From Homalodisca vitripennis (Eukaryota; Arthropoda; Insecta; Hemiptera; Cicadellidae): DNA of 64,000 nucleotides. The stretch covers positions 30,527 to 94,526 of the forward strand of contig NW_025777645.1 of assembly GCF_021130785.1 (NCBI RefSeq), written 5' to 3'. The notes beneath the pieces were generated by a model, which worked only from the letters and a program-made list of their open reading frames with translations, searched no databases and had not been told where the DNA came from. The position numbers were made by a program, and so were the translations under genes. This document shows, piece by piece, positions 46,230 to 58,021 of this stretch (positions are counted from its first letter, which is position 1; every line of letters starts with the position of its first letter).

Positions 46230-46890
46230 ATAGAAAAAAATTAATACTTCTACACTTTTAAGGTGAAAAATCAAAACTATACTTCCAAAATACACAAAAA
46301 AAAAAAACCACAGCTCTTAAGGTGCATATACTAGAGAGTTTTTTGAAAAAATCCTGAAAATCTACTGAATTTCTCTCTAATTTATTGCGAATTTTTAGCT
46401 TTAAAGTTGATAATGTGAACGATATTTCTCGAAAATTCTGTTGTAAATATATTAAAATCTTAATGAAAAATCTTGGAAAAGTTAAAGAAAAAAATATTGA
46501 AAAAAATAGTATTATAGAATTTAAATTACCCCCTACAAACCAATATAGTAATAAAAGTACTTTTATTACTATAACTATACTATTTTTTCAATAATTTTAA
46601 GTCTTAGTTTACAGATTTTTCTATAATAAATAGAAGAATCTACAGCTGTTTTACTTACAATTTGTGCTGATTTGTGTAAAATTCTCCACTTTTCAAAGTG
46701 TTAGTTTAAACAAATTTTTCTTCTTTAAATAGAAGAATCAAAGGCTGTTTAACCATAAAATTGTGCTGATTTTTATCAAATTTTGATAAAAATCCTTAGA
46801 AATCTACTGAATTATTGCTATTTTTCAGCTTAAATAAAAAGATATTTCACTAAATAGTAAAACTTGGCACATTCAAATTTTCCCTATTTA
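46230..46890. promoter_or_regulatory. Divergent intergenic region with inverted repeats
   Basis: The 660-base spacer between the small protein and polymerase genes has no gene. It contains inverted AATAGTA(T)...TTTAAATT / TACTATTTTTTCAATAATTTTAAG segments near 46496-46610, recalling the long inverted repeat of element 1. It also holds three related copies of an ATAGAAGAATC...GCTG...TTGTGCTGATTT segment. The frame at 46385-46594 lies in these repeats. Confidence 0.5.
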
Positions 46891-46891
46891 A

Positions 46892-49800
46892 ATGGAGCGG
46901 AAAAAGATAGAGTGCCCATACTGCAAAAAAGATGTTTTTGAACATCACTTTACTCGGCATTATAATTCGAAGAATCATCTAAAAAACAAAGAACTTTATG
47001 AGAAAGAACTAAATTATTTGAGGAATTGGGCTAAAGAAAATCAAATTGTCGATCATGAAAAGATGTACAATATAGAAAAATTGCGTGAACTAAAGAAAAA
47101 TTTTAAGGAAATTAAAAAAAGATCTCAATCTATTTAAAGATGAAAAAATTCAATCAATCGCTGAAAAATTGTCCCATGTGAAACAAAACGATAAAACTAA
47201 GTCTGAAATGATCGAAGAAATTGACAAAACGCTTAATGAGAAACCAGAAAATATCATTGATGTCGAAGTTTTATCCTCTATCCATGGTCTTTTCAAGCAA
47301 TACATTTTAACGAATTTAAATGAAAATTTCATGTCAATTTTACAAATATCTTTCTATTTTGCGTCCAGAAATTAAAAGTTTAAATCGAAAAATTTCAAGA
47401 AACCGTTAAAAATATGAAGGGCTATCTCTCTTTAGAATGCGAATACGAACGTACTTTAGTGAACGGTGAAACACAAACTTGCCCAATGTATTTTACTATA
47501 AAAGCAGACGAAATCTTTGACATAAACGACTTTATTACTAAGCAATTTAATAAATTAACACATCGAGAACAGACAAATCATCCAAATCGAGGTTCTGGAT
47601 GGACATTAAAACGCTGTAAACAACTGATTTAGAGCCTTAATAAACACGAATTTATGAACGCAGGATCATATATCGATTTACCAAAGAAAATCAAAGATAA
47701 AAAAGCTTGTATAAATATAAAAAATAAAGATGATTATTGCTTTATTTATTCTATCCGATGTGCTATTGAAAAACCTGAAAAGAATGCTGATAGAGCAAAA
47801 CAATACGAACAATTTGTAAATGACGAGATATTTTCAGGTTTCGAGTATCCAATGTCCTTAAAAGATATACAATCATTTGAAAAACGAAGGTTACAATTCT
47901 AAGTACAAGTATCCGAAAATGTCAATAAATATCTACAGTCTATGATGAGAAATTTAACATTGTTCCGTTGCAAATTTCAGAAATGTATGACGCCGAGTTA
48001 GAAGTTGATTTATTGTATGTAAAACAAGAAGATAAATCTCATTATGTTTTAATAACCGATCTAAATAGATTAGTGAGTTCACAGTTATCCAAGCATAAAG
48101 AAAGGAAATTTCTATGCAGAAGATGTTTAAGCCATTTCTACAAATCTGGAGATTTAAACAGATTCATTTAGAAATTTGCAAGCAACACGAAGTTTTGTAA
48201 GCCAATTATGGCCGTTTCCAGGTCAAAACAACAACATTTACTAATTATCAAAAGAAATTTTCTCATCCTTACGTTATTTATATGGATTTTGAAAGCATAT
48301 TAGAGAAGATTCCCACATGCAAAAACAATCCGCAAAAATCGATCAACAACCAAGATTCAGAAGCACATTCCATATGGTTTTTACTCTATACTTAGTGTCT
48401 AATGTGACCAATCGTATGTACAAGCCGATATGTTATCGAGCAAAAAATGAAGAAGATTTGCCAAATGTTCCTGCAAAATTGTTTGAAGAACTTAATAAAT
48501 TATCGAAATACATAGCTAAAAAAGTATAATTCTAAGAATAAAATACCTATGAAATTGACTGAAGAAGAAGAATTAGCGTACCAAAATTCTAGTCTTTGTT
48601 CATATTTGTGAATGTGAGGGTTTTGATAATCAAACAAGAAAAAAAGTACGAGATCATTGTCATTTAACAGGTAAATTTAGAGGTGCTGCTCATTTATCTT
48701 GTAACTTGAATCTCAAATTTCCTCAAAATATTCCCGTTTTCTGCCACAATATGTCATGTTACGATACTCATTTGTACATAAAAGAATTGGCTAAACAGTA
48801 TGGTAATGTTGATTTGATCGCAAACACCGATGAAAAATACAATAAATTATTCAGTAAATTCAGGATATGGGTATGAGTTTGAAGATGATAAACCAAGAAA
48901 GTTCATCAAGTTTTCTTTCGTAATACGTTCAGATTTATGGCATCGTCTATAGAAAAGTTAGCTAAAAACCTCAAAAAAGAATGATTTCAAACATACAAAT
49001 CATTTTATACAAGATGGTCCTGAACGCAATTCTAGATAGACAACCAAATGACGAAGAAGAAATCTTTAAAATTCCTATCTGGAAAAGGAATATTTCCCTA
49101 TGAATTTATCGACAGTATTGAAAAACTTGATTACACAGAAGAATTGAGAATTCAAAGATTTCTATTCACTTTTGACAGATGAGAGCATATCTGAGAAAGA
49201 TTTTCAACACTACTTAAATGTATGGAACAAATTAAAAGTAAAAAATCTAGGAAATTACTCCCGATCTCTATAACATTCAAGATGTTCTATTGCTTCGCTG
49301 ATATCTTTGAAAAATTTTAGGAAATATTTGTTTGAATTGCTATAAACTTGATCCAGCACACTATCTAACAGCTCCCAGTCTTGCATGGGATGCTATGTTA
49401 AAATTAACGAATATAGAATTACAATTAATTAGTGATTATAATATGTATTTGATGATCGAAAAAGGTATTCGCGGAGGCATTTCTCAATGTATTAAACGAT
49501 ATGTGAAAGCAAATAACAAATATTTAAAAGATTTTGATAAGACAAAGCCCGAAAACTATTTGTTATACGTTGATGCTAATAACCTTTATGGGTATGGCCT
49601 AATGCAAAAACTGCCGTTTAGTGATATCAAGTGGATGGATCCAAAAACTTACACAACTGCAGAATGGAAAGAAACAATTTTGGAACTCACTGGCGACGAA
49701 GATTATGGCTATATTCTCGAAGTTGATCTTGGATATCCAAACGAATTTGCATGAACATCACAAAGATTTACCTCTTGCTCCAGAACATTATAACAACAAA

Positions 49801-50817
49801 CTTTGCACAACTCTACTGGATAAAACTGAAAATATGTTGTTCATTCTAGAAATTTGAAAATTCTATCTAGAACAAGGAATGGTGTTAAAACATGTGAATA
49901 GAGTTATTGCATTCGATCAGAAGCCTTTTATGAAAGATTACATTGATTTTAATACTAGTATGAGAACCAAAGCTACAAGCGACTTTGAGAAAGATTTTTA
50001 CAAGTTAATGAACAACTCAGTTTTTTGGAAAATCTAATGGAAAATGTGAGAAACAGATGTGATATTAGACTAGGAAATGAAGAATTTTCAATGAAACAAG
50101 CTAAGAAAACAAATTTCAAATGTTTCAATATCTTTGACGACAACTGTATAGCGAGTCACATGTACAAACAAAAGGTTAAATTTAACAAGCCAATCTACAT
50201 AGGTTTTTCAGTTCTTGACCTTTCAAAATTGTTAATGTACGAGTTTTATTACAACAAATTAAAGAAGTTTGATCCAGATTTGAATCTGTGTTACATGGAC
50301 ACAGACAGTTATTTCCTAGAATTGAAACGAGATCCTTTTAAAATTATTAAAGAAAATATAGAGGACATTTGATACGAGCGATTATCCAAAAGATCATGAA
50401 ATGGTTTCACTACTAAAAAATAAGAAGGTAATAGGGAAATTCAAAGACGAACTAAATAGCGAGATATTAGAAGAATTTTGTGGTTTAAGATCAAAGATGT
50501 ACTCGTACAAATATCTAGACAAAAATCCAGTTAGGTGTAAAGGAATTAAGAGAAGCGTTGTAAATAAAACAATAAATATCGAAAACTTGAAGAGATGTTT
50601 GTTCGAAGATAAAGAAGAATTTAGGGAGATGACTGTAATAAAAAGCTATAAACATGAATTGTACACAGTTACCATAAACAAGCTGGCACTGAACGCTAAA
50701 GATGATAAGAGAATCGTTCTAGAAAATAAGATCGATACAGTACCTTATGGCTATAAAAATGAAGCAAAATCTGATATATTAGATGAGTTAAATAAACTTG
50801 GAAACTTTGAAAATTGA
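46892..50817 (+). pseudogene. polB: Protein-primed DNA polymerase B, element 2 (full span, many frameshifts)
   Basis: Starts in CTATTTAAATGG. It has the N-terminal finger CPYC...HYNSKNH, then a region missing from element 1 (about 47503-48963). That region contains Exo I (YMDFES near 48275), an HCH zinc segment (DHCHLTGKFRGAAH near 48655) and Exo II (HNMSCYDTH near 48745-48775). Palm motifs A (DANNLYG near 49573), B (near 50010, disrupted by a shift) and C (YMDTDS near 50290) follow. At least ten frame breaks occur, mostly one-base indels in homopolymers. The full span of about 1,300 residues fits Maverick polymerases. Downstream of the finger the sequence is nearly identical to element 1. 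Confidence 0.9.
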
Positions 50818-50869
50818 GAAAATAACCGGAAGTGTTTACGAATACGAATTGAGAAAGTCAAAGCTGTAA
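50818..50869 (+). pseudogene. 3' scrap of the integrase gene
   Basis: The sequence after the polymerase stop matches only the last ~14 codons of the element 1 integrase (ending ELRKSKL, TAA). About 970 bases are missing, including the zinc ribbon and all three catalytic residues. Element 2 therefore cannot encode its own integrase. Confidence 0.88.
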
Positions 50870-50883
50870 TTTTTTCTATATAA

Positions 50884-51258
50884 ATGGAGTCTCAAAAGAA
50901 ATGTACAATATGTCAAGAATTTAGACTTTTTGAAGAATTTTCTAAAAATAAGAATACCAAAGATGGATTATACTATTATTGTAAAGATTGTAATAAGAAA
51001 TATAGAAAAGAATTATATGATAAAATGGAAAAATTAACTTTAGAAGAGAAAGAATGCACACGCTGTAAAATAGTTTAAGAATATTTCTGAATTTAACAAT
51101 TTGGCATTATAGTAAAGATAAAAAACAAGCATATTGTAAAGAATGTATTAAACAAATCTTTGCTAGACCAGTTCATTGCGTATGCGGAAGAGAAAATTCA
51201 ACATTTCTATAGTCTTAAAAGACATTTACAAACAAACTATCATAATTCGAATGTTTAA
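50884..51258 (+). pseudogene. Zinc-knuckle protein, element 2 copy (frameshifted)
   Basis: A homologue of 17663-18049, starting in CTATATAAATGG. The first knuckle CTICQEF ... YYCKDCNKKY is intact. The frame breaks near 51075 after CTRCKIV. The rest in other frames keeps the CKEC knuckle, a CVCG motif and H...H, ending at 51256-51258. Only one copy is present here, against two in element 1. Confidence 0.7.
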
Positions 51259-52057
51259 CATTTTCATCGTGTAATTTAGATATTCTATAAATCAGTCGAG
51301 ATTCTGCCATATTTGTAGTAAAATGATTTCCGTTGTATAAAATATTCAAAGATTCTTTCATTTGGTTGTAGAGATTGATAGAATTTGGTTCGTCATCAAT
51401 GAACAAAATCTCTAATTCAGGATAATTTATTTTTAGATGTTTTAATCGGTTTGGTATTTCTCGTTTCCTGAGCTCTGATAACGTAATAAGGCCATTCCCA
51501 CATGTGATTCTTCTTAATTAACACAAAAACATGGTGTTTTTTTCTTATCAAAATCTTTACATACCATATCTCTCTTCATTAATTCCATTCGCAATTCTTG
51601 ATTCTCTATTTTCAATGATTTCATTTTCATCTTTAATTTGTAACTGTTTTTATTTCATCTTTTAACTGCTTATTTTCGTTTTCAAGTTTGTACACACCAA
51701 ATTTTACGAATGCTTGGTAAAACATCTCTCGTAACCCATTGTTGAAAGCTTTTTGCTTCTATTTTATGAGATCTTAAAATTAACGAATAAAGTCCTGATT
51801 CATTAATGAAAAATAGTATCTTTGTGAATATTTGCGAGGTGGCCCTCGAGGGCTACCTTATCTTTTAGATAAAAGTATTGAGATTTGTCACCTTCATCGA
51901 CATTATTTCTAATCGCTTTTTCTGTATTGTTATATTCCAATATTTCTGCAACATCTTTAGCCTTAAACCAAATTTCATTATTTTCGTCAACAATTGTAAA
52001 GATATGTTTGCTTTTAAATCTAAGTTGATTATTGAGCAGGTCTACAACTGACTCCAT
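51215..52057 (-). pseudogene. bro: BRO-N family protein, element 2 copy (frameshifted)
   Basis: Starts at 52057 in TAGTTAAATGG. The BRO-N domain is clear (IWFKAKDVAEILEYNNTEKA, VALEGHLANIHKDTIF). The C-terminal part has the same HMWEWPYYVI and RLIYRISKLH segments as element 1. There are at least three frame breaks. The C-terminus extends past that of element 1 (KHSNYDSLF) and overlaps the zinc-knuckle 3' end by 44 bases. Confidence 0.82.
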
Positions 52058-52079
52058 TTAACTAGTAATTTTTTATTTT

Positions 52080-52355
52080 GAGAATAAAGCCCAGATTCAT
52101 TAATGAAAACAGTGTTATTTTGGAAAGTTTGAAGGTAAGCTATTTATAGCCCCCCTTATATTTAGATTAAAATAGAAGTTTTTATCATCTTCGTCAACGT
52201 TTATTCTGATCGTTTGCATAGTATTTTCATATTGTAAAATTTCTGCAACATCTTTAGCCTTAAACCAGATCACATTGTTTTCGTCTACAATCGTTAAGAT
52301 ATTCGTGTTATCGAATGTAAGTTTGATTATTTCTTAGATCTATGACTGACTCCAT
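52080..52355 (-). pseudogene. Truncated BRO-N gene
   Basis: Starts at 52355 in TATCTAAATGG and encodes only a BRO-N domain (FKAKDVAEILQYENTMQT), ending at the FINESG segment next to the start of the full BRO gene. One or two frame breaks are present. The BRO-N start has evidently been duplicated in tandem, which is a common way BRO genes diversify. The remnant in element 1 is at 19229-19330. Confidence 0.7.
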
Positions 52356-52526
52356 TTAGATAAAAAAAATTTAACAAGCTATTATTTGAGTGTAAAGGTC
52401 GAAAATAGTGTCTGGAATGTAATTTTTGTAAGAGTCGCGATTCGATACCCTTGAAAATGTATATCTTCTAGTCTTTTCTTGAAAGTTTAAAGGTAAGAAC
52501 GATTCGTTCCCCCTAGAAAGACGTGT

Positions 52527-52930
52527 TTAGAATTTTAAATGTTGTCTTAATCCACTACCATACTTAGAACTTCTAAATCTGTATTTATAGAGTCTTCCTC
52601 CAGAAACATTTTGTAAATCGTTAGAATCTACATCAATTGTGCTGTTAACAACTTTTTTAATAATCTCTAATATTTTATCTTCGTCTTCTGTATCTAATGT
52701 AAAAGAATCTGATTCTGTATTGTTTAAAATATTTTACAAAGCTTTTTACTATTTTTAAACTGTATTTCTACGAGTTCTGGCTTATATTTTTCATCTAGAA
52801 GATTGTATAAACTTGCTCTTAAATTTTTAAAATCTGTCTCGACATTTTGTATTAATTCTAAAATTTTATTATTTTTTTCTTCTTCGATTTTATCTTTTTC
52901 GCTTTGTAATAATGTTAGTGCTCTATCCAT
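52527..52930 (-). pseudogene. Unknown coiled-coil protein of element 2
   Basis: Starts at 52930 in TTAATAAATGG. The first ~65 codons (MDRALTLLQSEKDKIEEEKN...) are charged and helical. After a frame shift near 52735-52740 the protein ends with an Asp/Glu-rich part and a Gly-Arg-Tyr-rich tail (SGGRLYKYRFRSSKYGSGL), stop at 52527. No counterpart was found in element 1. The tail recalls the basic ends of virion proteins, but no function can be assigned. Confidence 0.5.
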
Positions 52931-52944
52931 TTATTAAGAAAAAA

Positions 52945-53120
52945 TTTTGAAAACGTGGAACACGAAACGTGGAACGTAAAACGTGAACGTGGAACGTAAA
53001 AACGTGAACGTGGAACGTAAAAACGTGAACGTGGAACGTAGAACGTGGAACGTTCCACGTTCACGTTTTTACGTTCCACGTTCACGTTTTACGTTCCACG
53101 TTTCGTGTTCCACGTTTCAA
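52945..53120. repeat. ACGTT repeat array at the axis of the palindrome
   Basis: CGTGGAACGTAAAACGTGAA-type repeats on the left switch to their reverse complement on the right. The dyad axis lies between 53051 and 53052, within GGAAC|GTTCC. From the flanking ATG codons, the left side is about 36 bases longer than the right. The array is related to the one at 20852-21030 in element 1. Confidence 0.9.
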
Positions 53121-53136
53121 AATTTTTTCTTAATAA

Positions 53137-53540
53137 ATGGATAGAGCACTAACATTATTACAAAGCGAAAAAAGATAAAATCGAAGAAGAAAAAAAATAA
53201 TAAAATTTTAGAATTAATACAAAATGTCGAGACAGATTTTAAAAATTTAAGAGCAAGTTTATACAATCTTCTAGATGAAAAATATAAGCCAGAACTCGTA
53301 GAAATACAGTTTAAAAATAGTAAAAGCTTTGTAAATATTTTAAACAATACAGAATCAGATTCTTTTACATTAGATACAGAAGACGAAGATAAAATATTAG
53401 AGATTATTAAAAAAGTTGTTAACAGCACAATTGATGTAGATTCTAACGATTTACAAAATGTTTTCTGGAGGAAGACTCTATAAATACAGATTTAGAAGTT
53501 CTAAGTATGGTAGTGGATTAAGACAACATTTAAAATTCTA
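53137..53540 (+). pseudogene. Mirror copy of the coiled-coil gene
   Basis: The reverse-arm copy of 52527-52930, starting in TTAATAAATGG. It has different one-base indels from the left copy (for example an extra A in GCGAAAAAAGA near 53165), so each arm keeps open some stretches that the other breaks. Confidence 0.6.
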
Positions 53541-53712
53541 AACACGTCTTTCTAGGGGGAACGAATCGTTCTTACCTTTAAACTTTCAAGAAAAGACTAG
53601 AAGATATACATTTTCAAGGGTATCGAATCGCGACTCTTACAAAAATTACATCCAGACACTATTTTCGACCTTTACACTCAAATAATAGCTTGTTTAAATT
53701 TTTTCTATCTAA

Positions 53713-54000
53713 ATGGAGTCAGTCATAGATCTAAGAAATAATCAACTTACATTCGATAACACGAATATCTTAACGATTGTAGACGAAAACAATGTGATCT
53801 GGTTTTAAGGCTAAAGATGTTGCAGAAATTTTACAATATGAAAATACTATGCAAACGATCAGAATAAACGTTGACGAAGATGATAAAAACTTCTATTTTA
53901 ATCTAAATATAAGGGGGGCTATAAATAGCTTACCTTCAAACTTCCAAAATAACACTGTTTTCATTAATGAAATCTGGGCTTTATTCTCAAAATAAAAATT
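53713..54000 (+). pseudogene. Mirror copy of the truncated BRO-N gene
   Basis: The reverse-arm copy of 52080-52355, starting in CTATCTAAATGG at 53713. It carries an extra T in GGTTTTAAGG that shifts the frame where the left arm has GGTTTAAGG. Confidence 0.6.
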
Positions 54001-54009
54001 ACTAGTTAA

Positions 54010-54852
54010 ATGGAGTCAGTTTGTAGACCTGCTCAATAATCAACTTAGATTTAAAAGCAAACATATCTTTACAATTGTTGACGAAAAATAATGAAATTTG
54101 GTTTAAGGCTAAAGATGTTGCAGAAATATTGGAATATAACAATACAGAAAAAGCGATTAGAAAATAATGTCGATGAAGGTGACAAATCTCAATACTTTTA
54201 TCTAAAAGATAAGGTAGCCCTCGAGGGCCACCTCGCAAATATTCACAAAGATACTATTTTCATTAATGAATCAGGACTTTATTCGTTTAATTTTAAGATC
54301 TCATAAAATAGAAGCAAAAAGCTTTCAACAATGGGTTACGAGAAGATGTTTTACCGAGCATTCGTAAATTTGGTGTGTACAAACTTGAAAACGAAAATAA
54401 GCAGTTAAAAGATGAAATAAAAACAGTTTACAAATTAAAGATGAAAATGAAATCATTGAAAATAGAGAATCAAGAATTGCGAATGGAATTTAATGAAGAG
54501 AGATATGGTATGTAAAGGATTTTGATAAGAAAAAACACCATGTTTTTGTGTTAATTAAGAAGAATCACATGTGGGAATGGCCTTATTACGTTATCAGAGC
54601 TCAGAAACGAGAAATACCAAACCGATTAAAACATCTAAAAATAAATTATCCTGAATTAGAGATTTTGTTCATTGATGACGAACCAAATTCTATCAATCTC
54701 TACAACCAAATGAAAGAATCTTTGAATATTTTATACAACGGAAATCATTTTACTACAAATATGGCAGAATCTCGACTGATTTATAGAATATCTAAAATTA
54801 CACGATGAAAATGTTAAACATTCGAATTATGATAGTTTGTTTGTAAATGTCT
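54010..54852 (+). pseudogene. Mirror copy of the BRO-N gene
   Basis: The reverse-arm copy of 51215-52057, starting in AGTTAAATGG. The C-terminal piece is open at 54548-54808. Frame breaks differ from those in the left arm. Confidence 0.7.
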
Positions 54853-55190
54853 TTTAAGACTATAGAAATGTTGAATTTCTCTTCCGCATACGCAATGAAC
54901 TGGTCTAGCAAAGATTTGTTTAATACATTCTTTACAATATGCTTGTTTTTTATCTTTACTATAAATGCCAATTGTTAAATTTCAGAAATATTCTTAACTA
55001 TTTTACAGCGGTGTGCATTCTTTCTCTTCTAAAGTTAATTTTTCCATTTTATCATATAATTCTTTTCTATATTTCTTATTACAATCTTTACAATAATAGT
55101 ATAATCCATCTTTGGTATTCTTATTTTTAGAAAATTCTTCAAAAAAGTCTAAATTTCTTGACATATTGTACATTTCTTTTGAGACTCCAT
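54810..55190 (-). pseudogene. Mirror copy of the zinc-knuckle gene
   Basis: The reverse-arm copy of 50884-51258. The minus-strand start at 55190 is in CTATATAAATGG. It is frameshifted early, so no long frame remains. Confidence 0.6.
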
Positions 55191-56985
55191 TTATATAGAA
55201 AAAATTACAGCTTTGACTTTCTCAATTCGTATTCGTAAACACTTCCGGTTATTTCTCAATTTTCAAAGTTTCCAAGTTTATTTAACTCATCTAATATATC
55301 AGATTTTGCTTCATTTTTTATAGCCATAAGGTACTGTATCGATCTTATTTTCTAGAACGATTCTCTTATCATCTTTAGCGTTCAGTGCCAGCTTGTTTAT
55401 GGTAACTGTGTACAATTCATGTTTATAGCTTTTTATTACAGTCATCTCCCTAAATTCTTCTTTATCTTCGAAACAAACATCTCTTCAAGTTTTCGATATT
55501 TATTGTTTTATTTACAACGCTTCTCTTAATTCCTTTACACCTAACTGGATTTTTGTCTAGGATATTTGTACGAGTACATCTTTGATCTTAAACCACAAAA
55601 TTCTTCTAATATCTCGCTATTTAGTTCGTCCTTTGAATTTCCCTATTACCTTCTTATTTTTAGTAGTGAAACATTCATGATCTTTTGGATAATCGCTCGT
55701 ATCAAAGTCCTCTATATTTTCTTTAATAATTTTTAAAAGGATCTCGTTTCAATTCTAGGAAATAACTGTCTGTGTCCATGTAACACAGATTCAAATCTGG
55801 ATCAAACTTCTTTAATTTGTTGTAATAAAACTCGTACATTAACAATTTTGTAAAGGTCAAGAACTGAAAAACCTATGTAGATTGGCTTGTTTAAATTTAA
55901 CCTTTTGTTTGTACATGTGACTCGCTTATACAGTTGTCGTCAAAGATATTGAAACATTTGAAATTTGTTTTCTTAGCTTGTTTCATTGAAAATTCTTCAT
56001 TTCCTAGTCTAATATCACATCTGTTTTCTCACATTTTCCATAGATTTTCCAAAAAAACTGAGTTTGTTCATTAACTTGTAAAAATCTTTCTCAAAGTCGC
56101 TTGTAGCTTTGGTTCTCATACTAGTATTAAAATCAATGTAAATCTTTCATAAAAGGCTTCTGATCGAATGCAATAACTCTATTCACATGTTTTAACACCA
56201 TTCCTTGTTCTAGATAGAATTTCAAATTTCTAGAATGAACAACATATTCAGTTTTTATCCAGTAGAGTTGTGCAAAGTTTGTTGTTATAATGGTTCTGGA
56301 GCAAGAGGTAAATCTTTGTGATGTTCATGCAAATTCGTTTGGATATCCAATGATCAACTTCGAGAATATAGCCATAATCTTCGTCGCCAGTGAGTTCCAC
56401 AAATTGTTTCTTTCCATTCTGCAGTTGTGTAAGTTTTTGGATCCATCCACTTGATATCACTAAACGGCAGTTTTTGCATTAGGCCATACCCATAAAGGTT
56501 ATTAGCATCAACGTATAACAAATAGTTTTCGGGCTTTGTCTTATCAAAATCTTTTAAATATTTGTTATTTGCTTTCACATATCGTTTAATACATTGAGAA
56601 ATGCCTCCGCGAATACCTTTTTCGATCATCAAATACATATTATAATCACTAATTAATTGTAATTCTATATTCGTTAATTTTTAACATAGCATCCCATGCA
56701 AGACTGGGAGCTGTTAGATAGTGTGCTGGATCAAGTTTATAGCAATTCAAAACAAATATTCCTAAAATTTTCAAAGATATCAGCGAGCAATAGAACATCT
56801 TGAATGTTATAGAGATCGGAGTAAATTTCCTAGATTTTTTACTTTTAATTTGTTCCATACATTTAAGTAGTGTTGAAAATCTTTCTCAGATATGCTTCTC
56901 ATCTGGATCAAAGAAGTGAAATAGAAATCTTGAATTTCTCAATTCTTCTGTGTAATCAAGGTTTTCAAGTACTGTCGATAAAATT

Positions 56986-57005
56986 CCCCCCCCCCCCCCC
57001 CCCCC
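56986..57005. repeat. C20 homopolymer inserted in the polymerase copy
   Basis: Twenty consecutive C lie between GATAAAATT and ACCCATAGGGAAATA. The left arm reads straight across the same place (reverse complement GATAAATTCATAGGG). It is most likely a base-calling artefact. Confidence 0.85.
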
Positions 57006-58021
57006 ACCCATAGGGAAATATTCCTTTTCCAGATAGAATTTTAAAAGAATTTCTTCTTCGTCATTTGGTTGTCCTATCTAGAAATTGCGTTTCAGGACCA
57101 ATCTTGTACTAAAATGATTTAGTATGTTTGAAAATCATCTTTTTTGAGGTTTTTAGCTAACTTTTCTATAGACGAAGTGCCCATAAAATCTGAAACGTAT
57201 CTACGAAAGAAAAAACTTGAATGAACTTGTTCTTTGGTTTAATCATCTTCAAACTCATACCCATATCCTTGAATTTAACTGAATAAATTATATGGTATTT
57301 TTCATCGGTGTTTTTGCGATCAAATCAACATTACCATACTGATTTAGCCAATTCTTTTATGTAGCAAATGAGTATCGTTAACAATGAACATATTGTGGCA
57401 GAAAAACGGGAATTATTTTGAGGAAATTTTTGAGATTCAAGTTACAAGATAAATGAGCAGCACCTCTTAAATTATACCTTGTTAAATGGGAACAAATGAT
57501 CTCGTACTTTTTTTTCATTGTTTGATTAATCAAAACCCTCACATTACACAAAATATGACAAAGACTAGAATTTTTGGTACGCTTAATTCCGTCTTCTTTC
57601 AGTCCAATTTCATAGGTATTTTATATTCATATAGAATTATACTTTTTAGCTTATGTATTTTCGATAATTTATTAAGATCTTCAAACAATTTTGCAGGAGA
57701 ACCATTTGAGCAAAATCTTCTTCCATTTTTTGCCTACGATATCACATAGTCGGCTATGTACATACGAATTGGTCACCCCAAATTAAGAACCACTAAGTAT
57801 AGGAGTAAAACCATATGGGAATGAGTAGCTTCTGAGAATCTTGGTTTGTGATCCGATTTTTTGACGGATTGAGTTTTTGCAATGTGGGGAATCTTCTCCT
57901 AAAAGACAAAGTAAAAAAAAACGAAGCACAAGCCAAAGCAGGCATCCAGGCATGAAAACCCAGGGCAACAACAAAAAACGAACCGAACTGTCATGATACC
58001 ACAGTATGGCTTTCAAAATCC

